Position numbers and translations under genes: made by a program. Under the pieces are notes generated by a model. That model saw only the letters and a program-made list of their open reading frames with translations, was not told the origin of the DNA and did not search any database. Of a DNA stretch of 64,000 bases, positions 20,514 to 30,395 are shown one piece after another. Numbering within the stretch: the stretch's first letter is position 1; every line of letters starts with the position of its first letter. Source of the DNA: Campylobacter estrildidarum (GTDB lineage: Bacteria > Campylobacterota > Campylobacteria > Campylobacterales > Campylobacteraceae); contig NZ_NXLZ01000009.1 of NCBI RefSeq assembly GCF_005406205.1, forward strand, positions 1-64,000, given 5' to 3'.

Positions 20514-20936
20514 TTATTTAGAAATAATATTTGGAACATTAACAATTAAAGGATTAAAAACAGCTAAAACAGAATCATCATTTTCATACGAACGACAATA
20601 TTTCTCAAACTGATCACTCACTAAAAGCATCCAATCTGTAAATTCTTCACTAGCTGGACCTTCAAAACGATTTGCTTGCGCCATCATCTCTTCACAAAAT
20701 ACACAAAAATCAGTTATTTCATCTAGTCCTAGACGTCTTGCTGCCCAAGCGGTATTATGTACTAAAGTTTCAAGTTCTTTTACAGCTTCTTTATAACGCA
20801 TGCTATCACTGCCAAGATTAATAATCAAAGGTTCAAATCTATCGCACATTGTTCTAAAAAATTGCAAAAACTTCTCTATATCATCAATTTCATAATCTAG
20901 TTCTAATTTTGTTAAAATCCCCATCTTTGAAACCAT
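20514..20936 (-). CDS. Small helical protein of unknown function
   Basis: 140 residues, mostly alpha-helical by composition, without signal peptide or membrane segment. It resembles a histidine-phosphotransfer-like helical bundle in general shape (HNTAWAARRLGL, FCVFCEEMMAQANRFEG), but no phosphorylatable His signature can be claimed. Corresponds in position to C. jejuni Cj1361c, a conserved hypothetical. The start is uncertain: ATG at 20936 or MGILTKLE at 20924, neither with a clear ribosome binding site. Its stop is one base from the tmRNA 5' end, so both may be in one transcript. Divergent from ruvB. Confidence 0.75.
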   Translation of the reverse strand: MVSKMGILTKLELDYEIDDIEKFLQFFRTMCDRFEPLIINLGSDSMRYKEAVKELETLVHNTAWAARRLGLDEITDFCVFCEEMMAQANRFEGPASEEFTDWMLLVSDQFEKYCRSYENDDSVLAVFNPLIVNVPNIISK

Positions 20937-21018
20937 ATTTTCATAAAATTTAAGTAAATTCTAGCAAATTTTAGCTAAAATCTTATTTTAATTTTTAAAA
21001 AATTATAAGAATAAAATT

Positions 21019-22026
21019 ATGGATAGAATAGTAGAAATAGAAAAATATTCTTTTGATGAAAGTTACGAAAATTCTTTACGTCCTTCAAGCTTTGATGGTT
21101 ATATAGGACAAGAAAATATAAAAAAAAATTTAAATGTTTTTATTGCTGCAGCAAAAAAACGCAATGAATGTTTAGATCATATTCTTTTTAGCGGTCCAGC
21201 TGGACTTGGAAAAACAACTTTAGCTAATATTATCTCTTATGAAATGGGAGCAAATATCAAAACAACAGCTGCACCTATGATAGAAAAAAGCGGGGATTTA
21301 GCCGCTATTTTAACGAATTTAAGCGAAGGTGATGTCTTGTTTATCGATGAAATTCATCGTCTAAGCCCTGCAATTGAAGAAGTGCTTTATCCTGCAATGG
21401 AAGATTATCGCTTAGATATCATCATAGGTAGTGGTCCTGCGGCACAAACTATAAAAATCGATTTGCCAAAATTTACCCTTATAGGTGCAACAACCCGTGC
21501 GGGTATGTTAAGCAATCCTTTAAGGGATCGCTTTGGTATGCAATTTCGTCTTGAATTTTATAAAGATAGCGAACTTGCAATCATACTTCAAAAAGCTGCC
21601 TTAAAACTCAATAAAACCTGTGAAGAAGAGGCAGCCCTTGAAATTGCAAAAAGATCAAGATCTACTCCTAGAATTGCCCTTAGACTTTTAAAAAGAGTAA
21701 GAGATTTTGCAGATGTAAATGATGAAAAAAATATCACTCTAAAAAGAGCTAATGAGGCTTTAAATTCTTTAGGGGTTAATGAATTGGGCTTTGATGCAAT
21801 GGACTTAAGATACCTTGAACTTTTAACTGCAGCAAAACAAAAACCTATAGGGCTTGCAAGCATAGCAGCGGCTTTAAGCGAAGATGAAAATACAATTGAA
21901 GATGTTATAGAGCCTTATTTATTAGCAAATGGCTATATAGAACGCACTGCTAAAGGACGCATAGCAAGTCATAAAAGTTATAATGTTTTAAATTTAAAAT
22001 ATGAAAAAACTTTATTTGAGGAGTAA
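21019..22026 (+). CDS. ruvB: Holliday junction helicase RuvB
   Basis: 335 residues. Hexameric AAA+ motor that drives branch migration with RuvA. N-terminal [11 protein letters not shown], Walker [10 protein letters not shown], Walker B with LFIDEIHRL, sensor 1 LIGATTRAG, Arg finger LRDRFGM, and a C-terminal winged helix ([13 protein letters not shown]). It is followed 3 bases later by the AI-2E family permease. Confidence 0.97.
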   Translation: MDRIVEIEKYSFDESYENSLRPSSFDGYIGQENIKKNLNVFIAAAKKRNECLDHILFSGPAGLGKTTLANIISYEMGANIKTTAAPMIEKSGDLAAILTNLSEGDVLFIDEIHRLSPAIEEVLYPAMEDYRLDIIIGSGPAAQTIKIDLPKFTLIGATTRAGMLSNPLRDRFGMQFRLEFYKDSELAIILQKAALKLNKTCEEEAALEIAKRSRSTPRIALRLLKRVRDFADVNDEKNITLKRANEALNSLGVNELGFDAMDLRYLELLTAAKQKPIGLASIAAALSEDENTIEDVIEPYLLANGYIERTAKGRIASHKSYNVLNLKYEKTLFEE

Positions 22027-22029
22027 TTA

Positions 22030-23073
22030 TTGAAAAACGGAAAAATTTTCCTAATTTGTTTCATTTTGGTGATTTTATCACTTTTACTTTATCTTTTTAA
22101 AAGCTTTTTGCTTGTGATCATTATCGCGAGTTTAATGGCTGTTGCAACTTCAAATATCAATGCAAAATTCCTACATTTAACTAAAGGACACAAATTTTTT
22201 GCTTCTATACTTACTACCTCTTGCATGGTTTTGCTTTTCTTTGCTCCGTTTTTTTATACCATGATAGAATTTGCTAAAACTTTAAAAAATTTTGATATTA
22301 GTATAATTTCTCATACTCTTGATTATATTAAAAATTATCAATTTGCCCTACCTGAAGGACTCAACTTCTTAGAACCAAAAATCAAAGAATTTTTAGTTTC
22401 AATTGATTTAAATAGTATTTCCAAACAAGCATTAAGCTATGCTTCGAGTTTTACTAAATCTGGAGCTAAATTTCTTATCGATATGGTTTTAATTTGCGTT
22501 TTTTATTTTTTTGCTAACCTTTATGGAACAGAACTTGTAATTTATTTAAAGTCTATTATCCCTATAAATAAAAATGAACTTAATGATGTTTTATCAGAAG
22601 TTGGAAATGTAATGGCGGTAGTTCTTTATTCTATGGTTATTATCGCAATTTTTCAAGGAACGCTTTTTGGGATCATTACTGTATTTTACGGATATGATGG
22701 AATTTTAATGGGTGCTATTTTTGCAGTTAGCTCTTTAATACCTGCTGTAGGTGGAGCTTTGATTTATATACCTGTAAGTCTTTATGAATTTGCATCTAAT
22801 GGTTTAAATTCAGCACTGGTAATTTTAATTTATTCTATAGTTGTTATTTCTTTTATCGCTGATACTTTAATCAAACCTTTAATTATAAAATGGATCAATA
22901 AAAAACTCGTTAAAACACCAACAAAAATCAATGAACTTTTGATTTTCTTGGCTATGATGGCTGGGATATCAAGTTTTGGTTTTTGGGGTATTATTCTAGG
23001 TCCTGCAATTTTAACTTTCTTTATTTCTACTATTAGAATGTATATAATTTTAAAAGAGAAGAAATTGATCTGA
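22030..23073 (+). CDS. AI-2E transporter family membrane protein
   Basis: 347 residues starting at TTG (GAGGAG upstream, inside the ruvB end). Seven to eight hydrophobic helices with a periplasmic loop at about 80-145 and the family's late GTLFGIITVFYGYDG and SLIPAVGGALIYIP stretches. Members include TqsA and Na+/H+ antiporter-like permeases; the substrate is not evident. Position matches Cj1363 (amaA) of C. jejuni, reported in acid adaptation screens. Confidence 0.85.
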   Translation: MKNGKIFLICFILVILSLLLYLFKSFLLVIIIASLMAVATSNINAKFLHLTKGHKFFASILTTSCMVLLFFAPFFYTMIEFAKTLKNFDISIISHTLDYIKNYQFALPEGLNFLEPKIKEFLVSIDLNSISKQALSYASSFTKSGAKFLIDMVLICVFYFFANLYGTELVIYLKSIIPINKNELNDVLSEVGNVMAVVLYSMVIIAIFQGTLFGIITVFYGYDGILMGAIFAVSSLIPAVGGALIYIPVSLYEFASNGLNSALVILIYSIVVISFIADTLIKPLIIKWINKKLVKTPTKINELLIFLAMMAGISSFGFWGIILGPAILTFFISTIRMYIILKEKKLI

Positions 23074-23076
23074 TTT

Positions 23077-23100
23077 TTACCTAGCTTATAAGCTAGGTAA
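23077..23100. terminator. Perfect 24-bp palindrome between convergent genes
   Basis: A fully self-complementary 12+12 base palindrome centred at 23088/23089 begins 4 bases after the permease stop and ends 3 bases before the fumC stop. It probably ends transcription from both sides; flanking T tracts are short (TTTTT at 23074-23078). Confidence 0.6.
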
Positions 23101-23102
23101 AT

Positions 23103-24494
23103 TCAAGCCTTTGGGCCTATCATCTTGGTTGGATCGACAAAGCGGTTAAAATCTTCTTCACTAACCAAACCAAGCTCCATAGCACTTTCTTTTAAAGAGA
23201 TTCCTTTTTTGTGCGCATTTTTAGCTACTTTTGCGGCATTTTCATAGCCTATATGCGGATTTAAAGCAGTAACTAGCATCAAAGAATTATGTAAGTTATA
23301 TTCTATTTTTTCATTATTTGGCTTAATACCTATAGCGCAATGAATATTAAATGAATGCATGGAATCAGCTAATAAATCTAGACTTTGTAAAAAATTATAG
23401 ATAATCACAGGTTTAAATACATTAAGCTCAAAATTTCCTTGACTTGCTGCAAATCCAATCGTAGCATCATTTCCCATAACTTGAACTGCAACCATAGTTA
23501 TGGCTTCACATTGAGTAGGATTTACCTTACCTGGCATAATAGAACTCCCTGGCTCATTTTCAGGGATAATAAGCTCTCCAAGACCGCATCTTGGGCCTGA
23601 AGCTAACCATCTTATATCGTTTGCAATTTTCATTAAATTGGCCGCTAATCCTTTCATTGCTCCGTGGGTAAAATTAATCGCATCGTGACTTGTTAAAGCA
23701 TGAAATTTATTTGGGCTTGAAATAAATTTAGTCCCTATAAGTTTGCTCAATTCTTCACTGACTTTTTCACTAAGTTCTGGATGAGCATTAAGACCTGTTC
23801 CTACAGCTGTTCCACCAATAGCTAATTCTCTTAAGCTTGGCAAAGAAGCGATGATTTGCTCTTTAGAATGTAAAAGCATAGAAAGATAACCACTAAATTC
23901 TTGTGCTAAAGTAAGTGGGGTTGCATCTTGCAAGTGAGTGCGTCCTATTTTGATAATACCTTCAAATTCTTTCACTTTTTTTTCAAAAGTAGCAATCAGT
24001 TCATTAAGGGCTGGGATAAGTTTTTTTTCAACTTGTTCTACCGCAACTATACTCATAGCCGTTGGAAAAGTATCATTAGAACTTTGACTCATATTTACGT
24101 GATCATTTGGATGTACGAGTTTTTCTTTGCGAAAATCTCCACCCATAATTTCAGTGGCACGATTTGCAATTACTTCATTCATATTCATATTGCTTTGAGT
24201 GCCTGATCCTGTTTGCCAAATCGCAAGAGGAAAATTATCATCAAATTTACCTGAAATAATCTCATCGCAAGTTTGAACTATAGCATTTTTTTTCGCATCA
24301 TCAAGTTTTCCAAGTTTATTATTAACCAAAGCTAAAGACTTTTTGAGATTTGCAAAAGCATAAATTAAAACCTTTGGCATTTTCTCACAACCGATTTTAA
24401 AATTTTCAAAACTTCTCTCGGTTTGTGCACCCCAATATTTATCATTTGGGACCTTAATCTCTCCCATAGTATCGTGTTCGATTCTATATTCCAT
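23103..24494 (-). CDS. fumC: Class II fumarate hydratase
   Basis: 463 residues from ATG at 24494. AAGGA lies six bases upstream; an in-frame ATG two codons earlier would touch it. Interconverts fumarate and malate in the TCA cycle; oxygen-stable class II enzyme. Signature [11 protein letters not shown], plus [28 protein letters not shown] and [20 protein letters not shown] are intact. In NCTC 11168 a serine protease gene (Cj1365c) lies upstream; here only 130 noncoding bases separate fumC from glmS. Confidence 0.97.
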   Translation of the reverse strand: MEYRIEHDTMGEIKVPNDKYWGAQTERSFENFKIGCEKMPKVLIYAFANLKKSLALVNNKLGKLDDAKKNAIVQTCDEIISGKFDDNFPLAIWQTGSGTQSNMNMNEVIANRATEIMGGDFRKEKLVHPNDHVNMSQSSNDTFPTAMSIVAVEQVEKKLIPALNELIATFEKKVKEFEGIIKIGRTHLQDATPLTLAQEFSGYLSMLLHSKEQIIASLPSLRELAIGGTAVGTGLNAHPELSEKVSEELSKLIGTKFISSPNKFHALTSHDAINFTHGAMKGLAANLMKIANDIRWLASGPRCGLGELIIPENEPGSSIMPGKVNPTQCEAITMVAVQVMGNDATIGFAASQGNFELNVFKPVIIYNFLQSLDLLADSMHSFNIHCAIGIKPNNEKIEYNLHNSLMLVTALNPHIGYENAAKVAKNAHKKGISLKESAMELGLVSEEDFNRFVDPTKMIGPKA

Positions 24495-24630
24495 AAGCAT
24501 TCCTTTTTAAATTGTACTTGAAAACATTTAAACAAAATTTACATAAAATTATCTTTATAATTTAAAATTTTATAGTTATCTACAAGTTTTTTATGATATT
24601 TGTTTCAAAAATTCACAAAATATTTTAAAT

Positions 24631-26427
24631 TTATTCTACAGTAACACTTTTTGCAAGATTTCTTGGCATATCTACATCATTTCCAAGTCTTATTGAAATT
24701 TCCATAGCCAAAAGCTGGGTGATCACCATCATTTCAAAAAATTCACACATATAATGACTTTGTTCATTAGTCTTTATAAAATCATCGCTCAAATCAAATT
24801 CCAAAGGCGAAATACTAAGAACAGTAGAATCTCTAGCTATCAATTCTTCAACATTAGATTTTGTTTTTTCATAAAGCATATTTTTAGGCATTAAGGCAAT
24901 GGTATAAAGCTTAGAATCAGCCAATGCTATAGGGCCGTGCTTCATCTCTCCTGCAGGATAACCCTCAGCATGCAAATATGAAAGCTCTTTTAATTTTAAA
25001 GCACCTTCTAAAGCTAGAGGATAAAAAACATCACGTCCTATAAAGAAAAATCCATGTCCATCAAGATAACGTTTGGACAAACGATGAATTTTCTCATGTA
25101 ATTTTGCATTTACTTTTACGCAATTTGGAGTATGCAACAATGCCTTAATTTCTGTCGAAATATCTAATTTTTTCTTCTGTGCAATAAAAATTGCCAACAT
25201 CCAAAGCGTTAAAACTTGGGTTGCAAAAGCTTTAGTTGATGCAACACCTTTTTCGATACCCGCACGCGTTAAAAGACTTAAGTGTGCCAAACGAACTATA
25301 TTGGAATTATCTACATTACAAATAGCAAAAGTTTTTGCACCCTGTTCTTTAGCTATTTTTAAAGCCTCTAAAGTATCTGCTGTTTCTCCGCTTTGAGAAA
25401 TCACGATAAATAAAGAATTTGGCTTAATCACTGCATCTCTATAACGAAATTCACTTGCGATTTCCACTTTAGCTTTAATTTTCGCCAAACGTTCAAACAA
25501 ATAGGCACTCGCCATTGCCGCATGATAGCTCGTTCCGCAAGCACAAAGCGTGATTTCTTCTATGGTGCTTAAATCTTCATTTTCAAGTTCATCAAAAACA
25601 ACCTCATCTCCATTGATACGCCCCATTAAAACTTCACTCATTACACGACTTTGTTCATAAATTTCTTTTTCCATAAAAAAACGAAAGCCGTCTTTTTTAG
25701 CAAAGGCCTTATCTCCTGAAAGTTTAGTAAAAGAATTTTGTTTTAATTTATGATTTTCAAAAATTGCAAGTTCTTCTTTACTGGCATAACCCAAACTTAA
25801 ATCTTCAAGATAAATAACTTCTTCACAAAGTCCAATCAAAGGGGCATCTCCACTAGCAAAATAAATTTCATTCTCTTGATTTTTTCCTATAATTAAAGGG
25901 GCAGCATTTTTAGCAAAAAATACACGATTGGGATCTTTTTTGGTGATTAAAAGAATAGCAAAAGCTCCACGCAATTCATCAATTGTCTTTTTAAATGCTT
26001 CAAAAATATCTGTATCTTTAGCATAAAATTCAAAAAGTTGAACTATAACTTCAGTATCGGTTTGACTTAAAAAAGTGATACCGCTTTGCTCTAATTTATC
26101 TTTAATCTCTTTATAATTTTCTATAATTCCATTATGGATCACGCAAGAATATTGACCCAAATGTGGATGTGCGTTAATTTCAGTTGGTTTTCCATGAGTT
26201 GCCCAACGTGTATGACCTATAGCAAATCCATAACCCTCACTAGAAAAACTGCTACATTTATTCGATAAATTTTCAAGCTTTCCCACAGCTTTAAAAAAAT
26301 TCATCTCTCCATCTTTCATTACAGCCAAGCCAGCACTATCGTAACCACGATACTCTAGTTCCTTAAGTCCATTAATGATCGTTTGCTTTTTTTCATTGTT
26401 TCCTATATAACCAACTATTCCACACAT
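24631..26427 (-). CDS. glmS: Glutamine-fructose-6-phosphate aminotransferase
   Basis: 598 residues from MCGIVGYIGN (26427); the Cys after Met is the amidotransferase nucleophile, so the longer reading to 26454 is not used. Forms glucosamine-6-phosphate for peptidoglycan and lipooligosaccharide. Ntn glutaminase domain at 1-225 (GHTRWATHGKP, HNGIIENY) and two SIS isomerase domains (CGTSYHAA, SQSGETADT, KELSYLHAEGYPAGEMKHGPIAL). C-terminus DMPRNLAKSVTVE. No glmS ribozyme is expected or seen. Confidence 0.97.
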   Translation of the reverse strand: MCGIVGYIGNNEKKQTIINGLKELEYRGYDSAGLAVMKDGEMNFFKAVGKLENLSNKCSSFSSEGYGFAIGHTRWATHGKPTEINAHPHLGQYSCVIHNGIIENYKEIKDKLEQSGITFLSQTDTEVIVQLFEFYAKDTDIFEAFKKTIDELRGAFAILLITKKDPNRVFFAKNAAPLIIGKNQENEIYFASGDAPLIGLCEEVIYLEDLSLGYASKEELAIFENHKLKQNSFTKLSGDKAFAKKDGFRFFMEKEIYEQSRVMSEVLMGRINGDEVVFDELENEDLSTIEEITLCACGTSYHAAMASAYLFERLAKIKAKVEIASEFRYRDAVIKPNSLFIVISQSGETADTLEALKIAKEQGAKTFAICNVDNSNIVRLAHLSLLTRAGIEKGVASTKAFATQVLTLWMLAIFIAQKKKLDISTEIKALLHTPNCVKVNAKLHEKIHRLSKRYLDGHGFFFIGRDVFYPLALEGALKLKELSYLHAEGYPAGEMKHGPIALADSKLYTIALMPKNMLYEKTKSNVEELIARDSTVLSISPLEFDLSDDFIKTNEQSHYMCEFFEMMVITQLLAMEISIRLGNDVDMPRNLAKSVTVE

Positions 26428-26647
26428 TTTTACTCTCTTTAAAAATATAAACATCGATAAATATTAATTTATTTTAACTTATCTTATTTAATAGTTTGTT
26501 TCATTACTATTTTTTAAAAATTTTAATAAATAATTTAACTTTTATCTGTTAATTTTTGATGTTTTTCATTCAAATTTTAAATTTCTTTTTCAGTAAGAAT
26601 TTATAATGTTTATTTTAAAATTTTGAAAAACAAAAAGCGATAATCAA

Positions 26648-27712
26648 ATGAAAAATTTACTCAAAAAATTAGAAAATGAAGAAAGAATAAATCAAGAGGA
26701 AGCAAATAAACTTTGGGAATTAGATCTTTTTACTTTAAGCAAATTTGCACATAAAAGACGTGAGAAACTTCACGGTAAAAAAGTTTATTTTAATATCAAT
26801 CGTCATATAAATCCAACCAACATCTGTGCAGATACTTGCAAATTTTGTGCCTTTTCAGCTCACCGCAAAAATCCAAATCCTTATATAATGTCCCATGAAG
26901 AAATCATAAAAATAGTTGATGAAACTGTAACACGCGGCACAAAAGAAGTACATATAGTTTCTGCTCACAATAAAGACACAAGTTGGCAATGGTATTTAGA
27001 AATTTTTAAAATGATTAAAAGTAAATATCCAAATATACATATAAAAGCTATGACAGCAGCTGAAATTGATTTTTTACACCGACGTTTTGCAATGAGTTAT
27101 GAAGAAGTGATTGAAAAAATGCTAGAATATGGCGTGGATTCAATGCCTGGTGGAGGAGCTGAAATTTTTGATGAGGAAATTCGTAAAAAAATTTGTCATG
27201 GAAAAGTTAGTAGTGAAAATTGGCTTAAAATTCACAAACTTTGGCATCAAAAAGGCAAACAAAGTAATGCAACTATGCTTTTTGGACATATAGAAGAAAG
27301 AGAACATAGAATCGATCATATGATAAGACTTAGAAATTTACAAGATGAAACAGGTGGATTTAATGCCTTCATTCCTTTAGTTTGGCAAAGAGATAACAGC
27401 TTTATACAAACGGATAAAATTATAGATAGTGAAGAGATTTTAAAAACTGTTGCTATTTCACGCTTGGTGCTTGATAATATCAAAAATATAAAAGCTTATT
27501 GGGCAACAATGACTTTAAATCTAGCTATGGTGGCTCAAGAATTTGGAGCTAATGATCTAGATGGAACCATCGAAAAAGAGAGCATCCAAAGCGCCGGAGG
27601 AGCAAAATCGGCAAAAGGAACAAGCTTAAAAACTTTCATCGATATGATTAAAACCGCTAATTTAATCCCGGTAGAACGCGATAGCTTATATAATGAATTA
27701 AAAATATATTAA
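26648..27712 (+). CDS. mqnE: Aminodeoxyfutalosine synthase
   Basis: 354 residues. Radical SAM enzyme of the futalosine menaquinone pathway; joins 3-enolpyruvylbenzoate to SAM-derived adenosine to give aminodeoxyfutalosine. The CxxxCxxC cluster motif is at Cys60, Cys64 and Cys67 (ICADTCKFCAF), followed by HRKNPNPY. The later MPGGGAEIF and SAGGAKSAKGTSL regions are typical. Campylobacter uses only the futalosine route. The downstream purine permease starts 12 bases later and may be cotranscribed, which is sensible because the pathway releases adenine. Confidence 0.92.
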   Translation: MKNLLKKLENEERINQEEANKLWELDLFTLSKFAHKRREKLHGKKVYFNINRHINPTNICADTCKFCAFSAHRKNPNPYIMSHEEIIKIVDETVTRGTKEVHIVSAHNKDTSWQWYLEIFKMIKSKYPNIHIKAMTAAEIDFLHRRFAMSYEEVIEKMLEYGVDSMPGGGAEIFDEEIRKKICHGKVSSENWLKIHKLWHQKGKQSNATMLFGHIEEREHRIDHMIRLRNLQDETGGFNAFIPLVWQRDNSFIQTDKIIDSEEILKTVAISRLVLDNIKNIKAYWATMTLNLAMVAQEFGANDLDGTIEKESIQSAGGAKSAKGTSLKTFIDMIKTANLIPVERDSLYNELKIY

Positions 27713-27723
27713 GGAATAATTTT

Positions 27724-29037
27724 TTGTTTAAACTTAAGGAAAATAAAACTGATTTTCGCACAGAAATAGTTGCTGGATTAACAACCTTTTTAGCTATGGT
27801 TTATATCATTCCTGTAAATTCTGCTATAGTAAGCAATACGGGTATGCCTATAGAGGCTTTAATCACAGCTACTGCTTTAGTTACTATTGTAGCAAGTGCC
27901 TTTAATGCTTTTTTTGCAAATACTCCCGTAGCTATGAGTGTTGGTATGGGCTTAAATGCTTATTTTACCTTTGCAGTTTGTGGAGCACAAAAAATTCCTT
28001 GGCAGAGTGCTTTAGGAGCTGTTTTTATTTCAAGTGCAATTTTTCTTATTCTTTCTTTTACGCATTTTCGCCTTTGGATTATTAGAAATATACCTAAAGA
28101 TTTAAGATTAGCTATTTGTGCTGGAATTGGATGTTTTATCACTTTTTTAGGTTTAAGTCAAATGGGGATTATTGTGCATAATAAAGATACTTTAGTAGGT
28201 GTAGGAAATTTTAGCAGTTCTCATGTACTTTTTGGAATGTTCGCCCTTGCGCTTATTATCTTTTTTTGGGCAATTAAACTTAAAGGGGCTTTTATTTTTG
28301 GAGTTTTAATAAGCTCAGTAATTGCTTGGATTCTTCATATTGATCAAGCACAATTTCCAACTCAATTATTCTCTTTACCTGCTTTTGATTCTAAAAACGG
28401 ATTAGGGGCAATATTTTTACATTTAAATATTAAAAATACTTTAAATATAAGTATGATTCCTATAATACTAACCTTTTTCATCACTCAACTTTTTGATAGC
28501 ATTGGAACGATTACTGGCGTGGGAGAAAGAGGAAAAATCTTTGATGATGCTAAAAATGGTGAAAAGAAACTTGGAAAAACTCTAATGGCAGATGCTGCAG
28601 GATCCACCTTTGGAGCCTTTGTTGGTACTTCAACCGTTACTGCTTTTGTGGAAAGCACAACAGGAGTAGAAAGCGGGGGAAGAACTGGTCTTACAGCTTT
28701 GGTTGTAGCGCTATGTTTTATTCTAACTCTTTTTTTGCTTCCTCTTTTCAAAGCTATACCAGCAAATGCAATTTATCCTGTCCTTATAATGGTTGGGGTT
28801 TTGATGTTTATGGAAGTTAAAAATATAAACTTTAAAGATGAAGCTATTGCTGTAGCTAGTTTTTTTACTATCATTATGATGCCTTTAACCTACTCTATTA
28901 CCTCAGGCTTTGCCTTTGGTTTTCTAACTTACTTGCTAATAAGAATTTTTAAACGCCAATGGGATAAAATCAACTTAGGTATTGTTGTTTTAAGTCTAAT
29001 TTCTTTAGGTAATTTTTTATTGATTGCGCTACAATAA
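27724..29037 (+). CDS. Purine (adenine/guanine/hypoxanthine) permease
   Basis: 437 residues starting with TTG (AAGGAATAATTTTTTG). NCS2 family, AzgA-type, with 12 or more hydrophobic segments. Motifs include GLTTFLAMVYIIPVNSAIVSNTGMP at the start, VGMGLNAYF, FDSIGTITGVGERG and GTSTVTAFVESTTGVESGGRTGL. Likely proton-coupled uptake of nucleobases. The following phosphoribosyltransferase gene, 9 bases on, would trap the imported base. Confidence 0.88.
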   Translation: MFKLKENKTDFRTEIVAGLTTFLAMVYIIPVNSAIVSNTGMPIEALITATALVTIVASAFNAFFANTPVAMSVGMGLNAYFTFAVCGAQKIPWQSALGAVFISSAIFLILSFTHFRLWIIRNIPKDLRLAICAGIGCFITFLGLSQMGIIVHNKDTLVGVGNFSSSHVLFGMFALALIIFFWAIKLKGAFIFGVLISSVIAWILHIDQAQFPTQLFSLPAFDSKNGLGAIFLHLNIKNTLNISMIPIILTFFITQLFDSIGTITGVGERGKIFDDAKNGEKKLGKTLMADAAGSTFGAFVGTSTVTAFVESTTGVESGGRTGLTALVVALCFILTLFLLPLFKAIPANAIYPVLIMVGVLMFMEVKNINFKDEAIAVASFFTIIMMPLTYSITSGFAFGFLTYLLIRIFKRQWDKINLGIVVLSLISLGNFLLIALQ

Positions 29038-29046
29038 AGGCTATTA

Positions 29047-29487
29047 ATGTTTTTTTATTCTTATGATTATTTCGAAGAAGATGTTAAATTTTTGGCTACA
29101 CAAATAAAAAAAGAATTTAATCCCGATGCTCTCGTTGCAGTTGCTAGAGGTGGTATGACTTTGGGACATTCTTTAGCCGTTGCACTAGAAACACGCAATC
29201 TTTTTAGTCTAAACTCTATACATTATGATGATACTAGAAAACTTGATACTATTGAAATTTTTAATATCCCAGATCTTAAAAATTATAAAAAAATTTTGCT
29301 CATCGATGATATAGTAGATAGCGGAGAAAGCTTATTGGAAATTAAAAAAAGACTGCAAGAGCAATTTTCTCATATGGAATTAAAAATCGCAACTATTTTT
29401 TATAAAAAGACAGCTCTCTTAGAGCCTGACTTTAAAATTAAAGAAACCAAGGAATGGATAAATTTCTTTTGGGATATAAAAATCTAA
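29047..29487 (+). CDS. Purine phosphoribosyltransferase
   Basis: 146 residues, type I phosphoribosyltransferase fold. PRPP loop ILLIDDIVDSGESL at about residues 78-91 and the N-terminal VAVARGGMTLGHSLA loop. It resembles xanthine/hypoxanthine-guanine phosphoribosyltransferases of the gpt type. Coupled with the upstream purine permease as a salvage pair. Base preference cannot be read from the sequence. Confidence 0.88.
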   Translation: MFFYSYDYFEEDVKFLATQIKKEFNPDALVAVARGGMTLGHSLAVALETRNLFSLNSIHYDDTRKLDTIEIFNIPDLKNYKKILLIDDIVDSGESLLEIKKRLQEQFSHMELKIATIFYKKTALLEPDFKIKETKEWINFFWDIKI

Positions 29488-29511
29488 CTAAACAAATATT
29501 TTGGAGTTTTA

Positions 29512-29559
29512 ATGGTTTTTGCAATGATTTTATTTTTAAGCGGAAGTTTATTTTACTAA
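29512..29559 (+). other. Possible 15-residue membrane peptide or gene remnant
   Basis: GGAG, six bases, then an ATG reading MVFAMILFLSGSLFY and TAA. It looks like a truncated signal or membrane segment. It lies where NCTC 11168 carries Cj1371-1373, which are absent here, so it may be a leftover. Translation is unproven. Confidence 0.2.
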
Positions 29560-29573
29560 CTTTTTATCAGTAT

Positions 29574-29639
29574 TCACTCTAAGAAAACCAAGCTTGCAAA
29601 CCAAACAACTACAACAATGTATTTAATAAATTTTTTCAC
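29574..29639 (-). CDS. Possible 21-residue membrane peptide after rdgB
   Basis: GTG start within the last codons of rdgB (17-base overlap), preceded by an AAGGAAAAAAGG ribosome binding site; the product is mostly one hydrophobic helix with a basic N-terminus (KKFIKY) and ends in VFLE, then TGA. The shape is that of small single-pass membrane proteins, but chance cannot be excluded at this length. Confidence 0.3.
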   Translation of the reverse strand: MKKFIKYIVVVVWFASLVFLE

Positions 29640-30246
29640 CCTTTTTTCCTTTTTTAATCATCTTTAAAATAATTAAAGCAAGTTCTAATGCTTTAAAACG
29701 ATGCGAGATCGTATTTTTTTCATTTGAACTAAGCTGAGCTAAGGTTTTATCAAAACCATTTGGAATAAAAAGACTATCATAACCAAAACCATTCTCTCCT
29801 CTTTCTTCACTCATTACTTTTCCGTGCATACTTGCTTGCACCACATACTCACCATATGAACTTACTATCGCAATAGCTGCTATATAATAAGCCTTACTTT
29901 CACAAACACCTAATTGTTTTATTTCGGATATCAATTTCTCACGATTGCTCTTATCATCTCCTTTATTGCTAAAACGAGCAGAATAAATTCCAGGCTTTCC
30001 ATCTAAAACTTCAACGCAAATTCCACTATCATCGCTTAAAACTAAAAATTCATTTTTTTGTTTTTGAACTAAAGCGTTAAAAACGGCTCTAGCCTTTATT
30101 AAAGCATTTTCTTTAAAGCTTTTGCCGTTTTCTTCTATTTCAAAAGGTTTTAAAACCTCATCAAAAGCATACAATTTATAATCTTTTAAAATTTCTTTAA
30201 TTTCAAAAACCTTGTGCTTATTACTCGTTGCTAAAAGAATTTTCAT
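29623..30246 (-). CDS. rdgB: dITP/XTP pyrophosphatase (RdgB/HAM1)
   Basis: 207 residues. Hydrolyses non-canonical purine triphosphates (dITP, XTP) to monophosphates, keeping them out of DNA. N-terminal [21 protein letters not shown], the metal-binding [23 protein letters not shown] and GFGYDSLF, and SHRFKAL near the end are all present. The C-terminus is Lys-rich (KKGKKGEK). Divergent from the MFS exporter. Confidence 0.93.
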   Translation of the reverse strand: MKILLATSNKHKVFEIKEILKDYKLYAFDEVLKPFEIEENGKSFKENALIKARAVFNALVQKQKNEFLVLSDDSGICVEVLDGKPGIYSARFSNKGDDKSNREKLISEIKQLGVCESKAYYIAAIAIVSSYGEYVVQASMHGKVMSEERGENGFGYDSLFIPNGFDKTLAQLSSNEKNTISHRFKALELALIILKMIKKGKKGEKIY

Positions 30247-30395
30247 TAATTAAACCTTATATCCACTAAAAAACTAATATAAACTTATAAATATTAATAT
30301 AAGAATGCTAAAGATTAAAAATTAACAATGTGTTAATATAATTCATAGTAAAATTATCTTAGTTTATAGAAATTTTGACAATCAGGAAATTAATA

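Noticed and set aside
24495-24630. Possible gene between fumC and glmS
   Set aside because: Only 136-200 AT-rich bases with no start codon plus ribosome binding site; it is just the glmS/fumC intergenic region.
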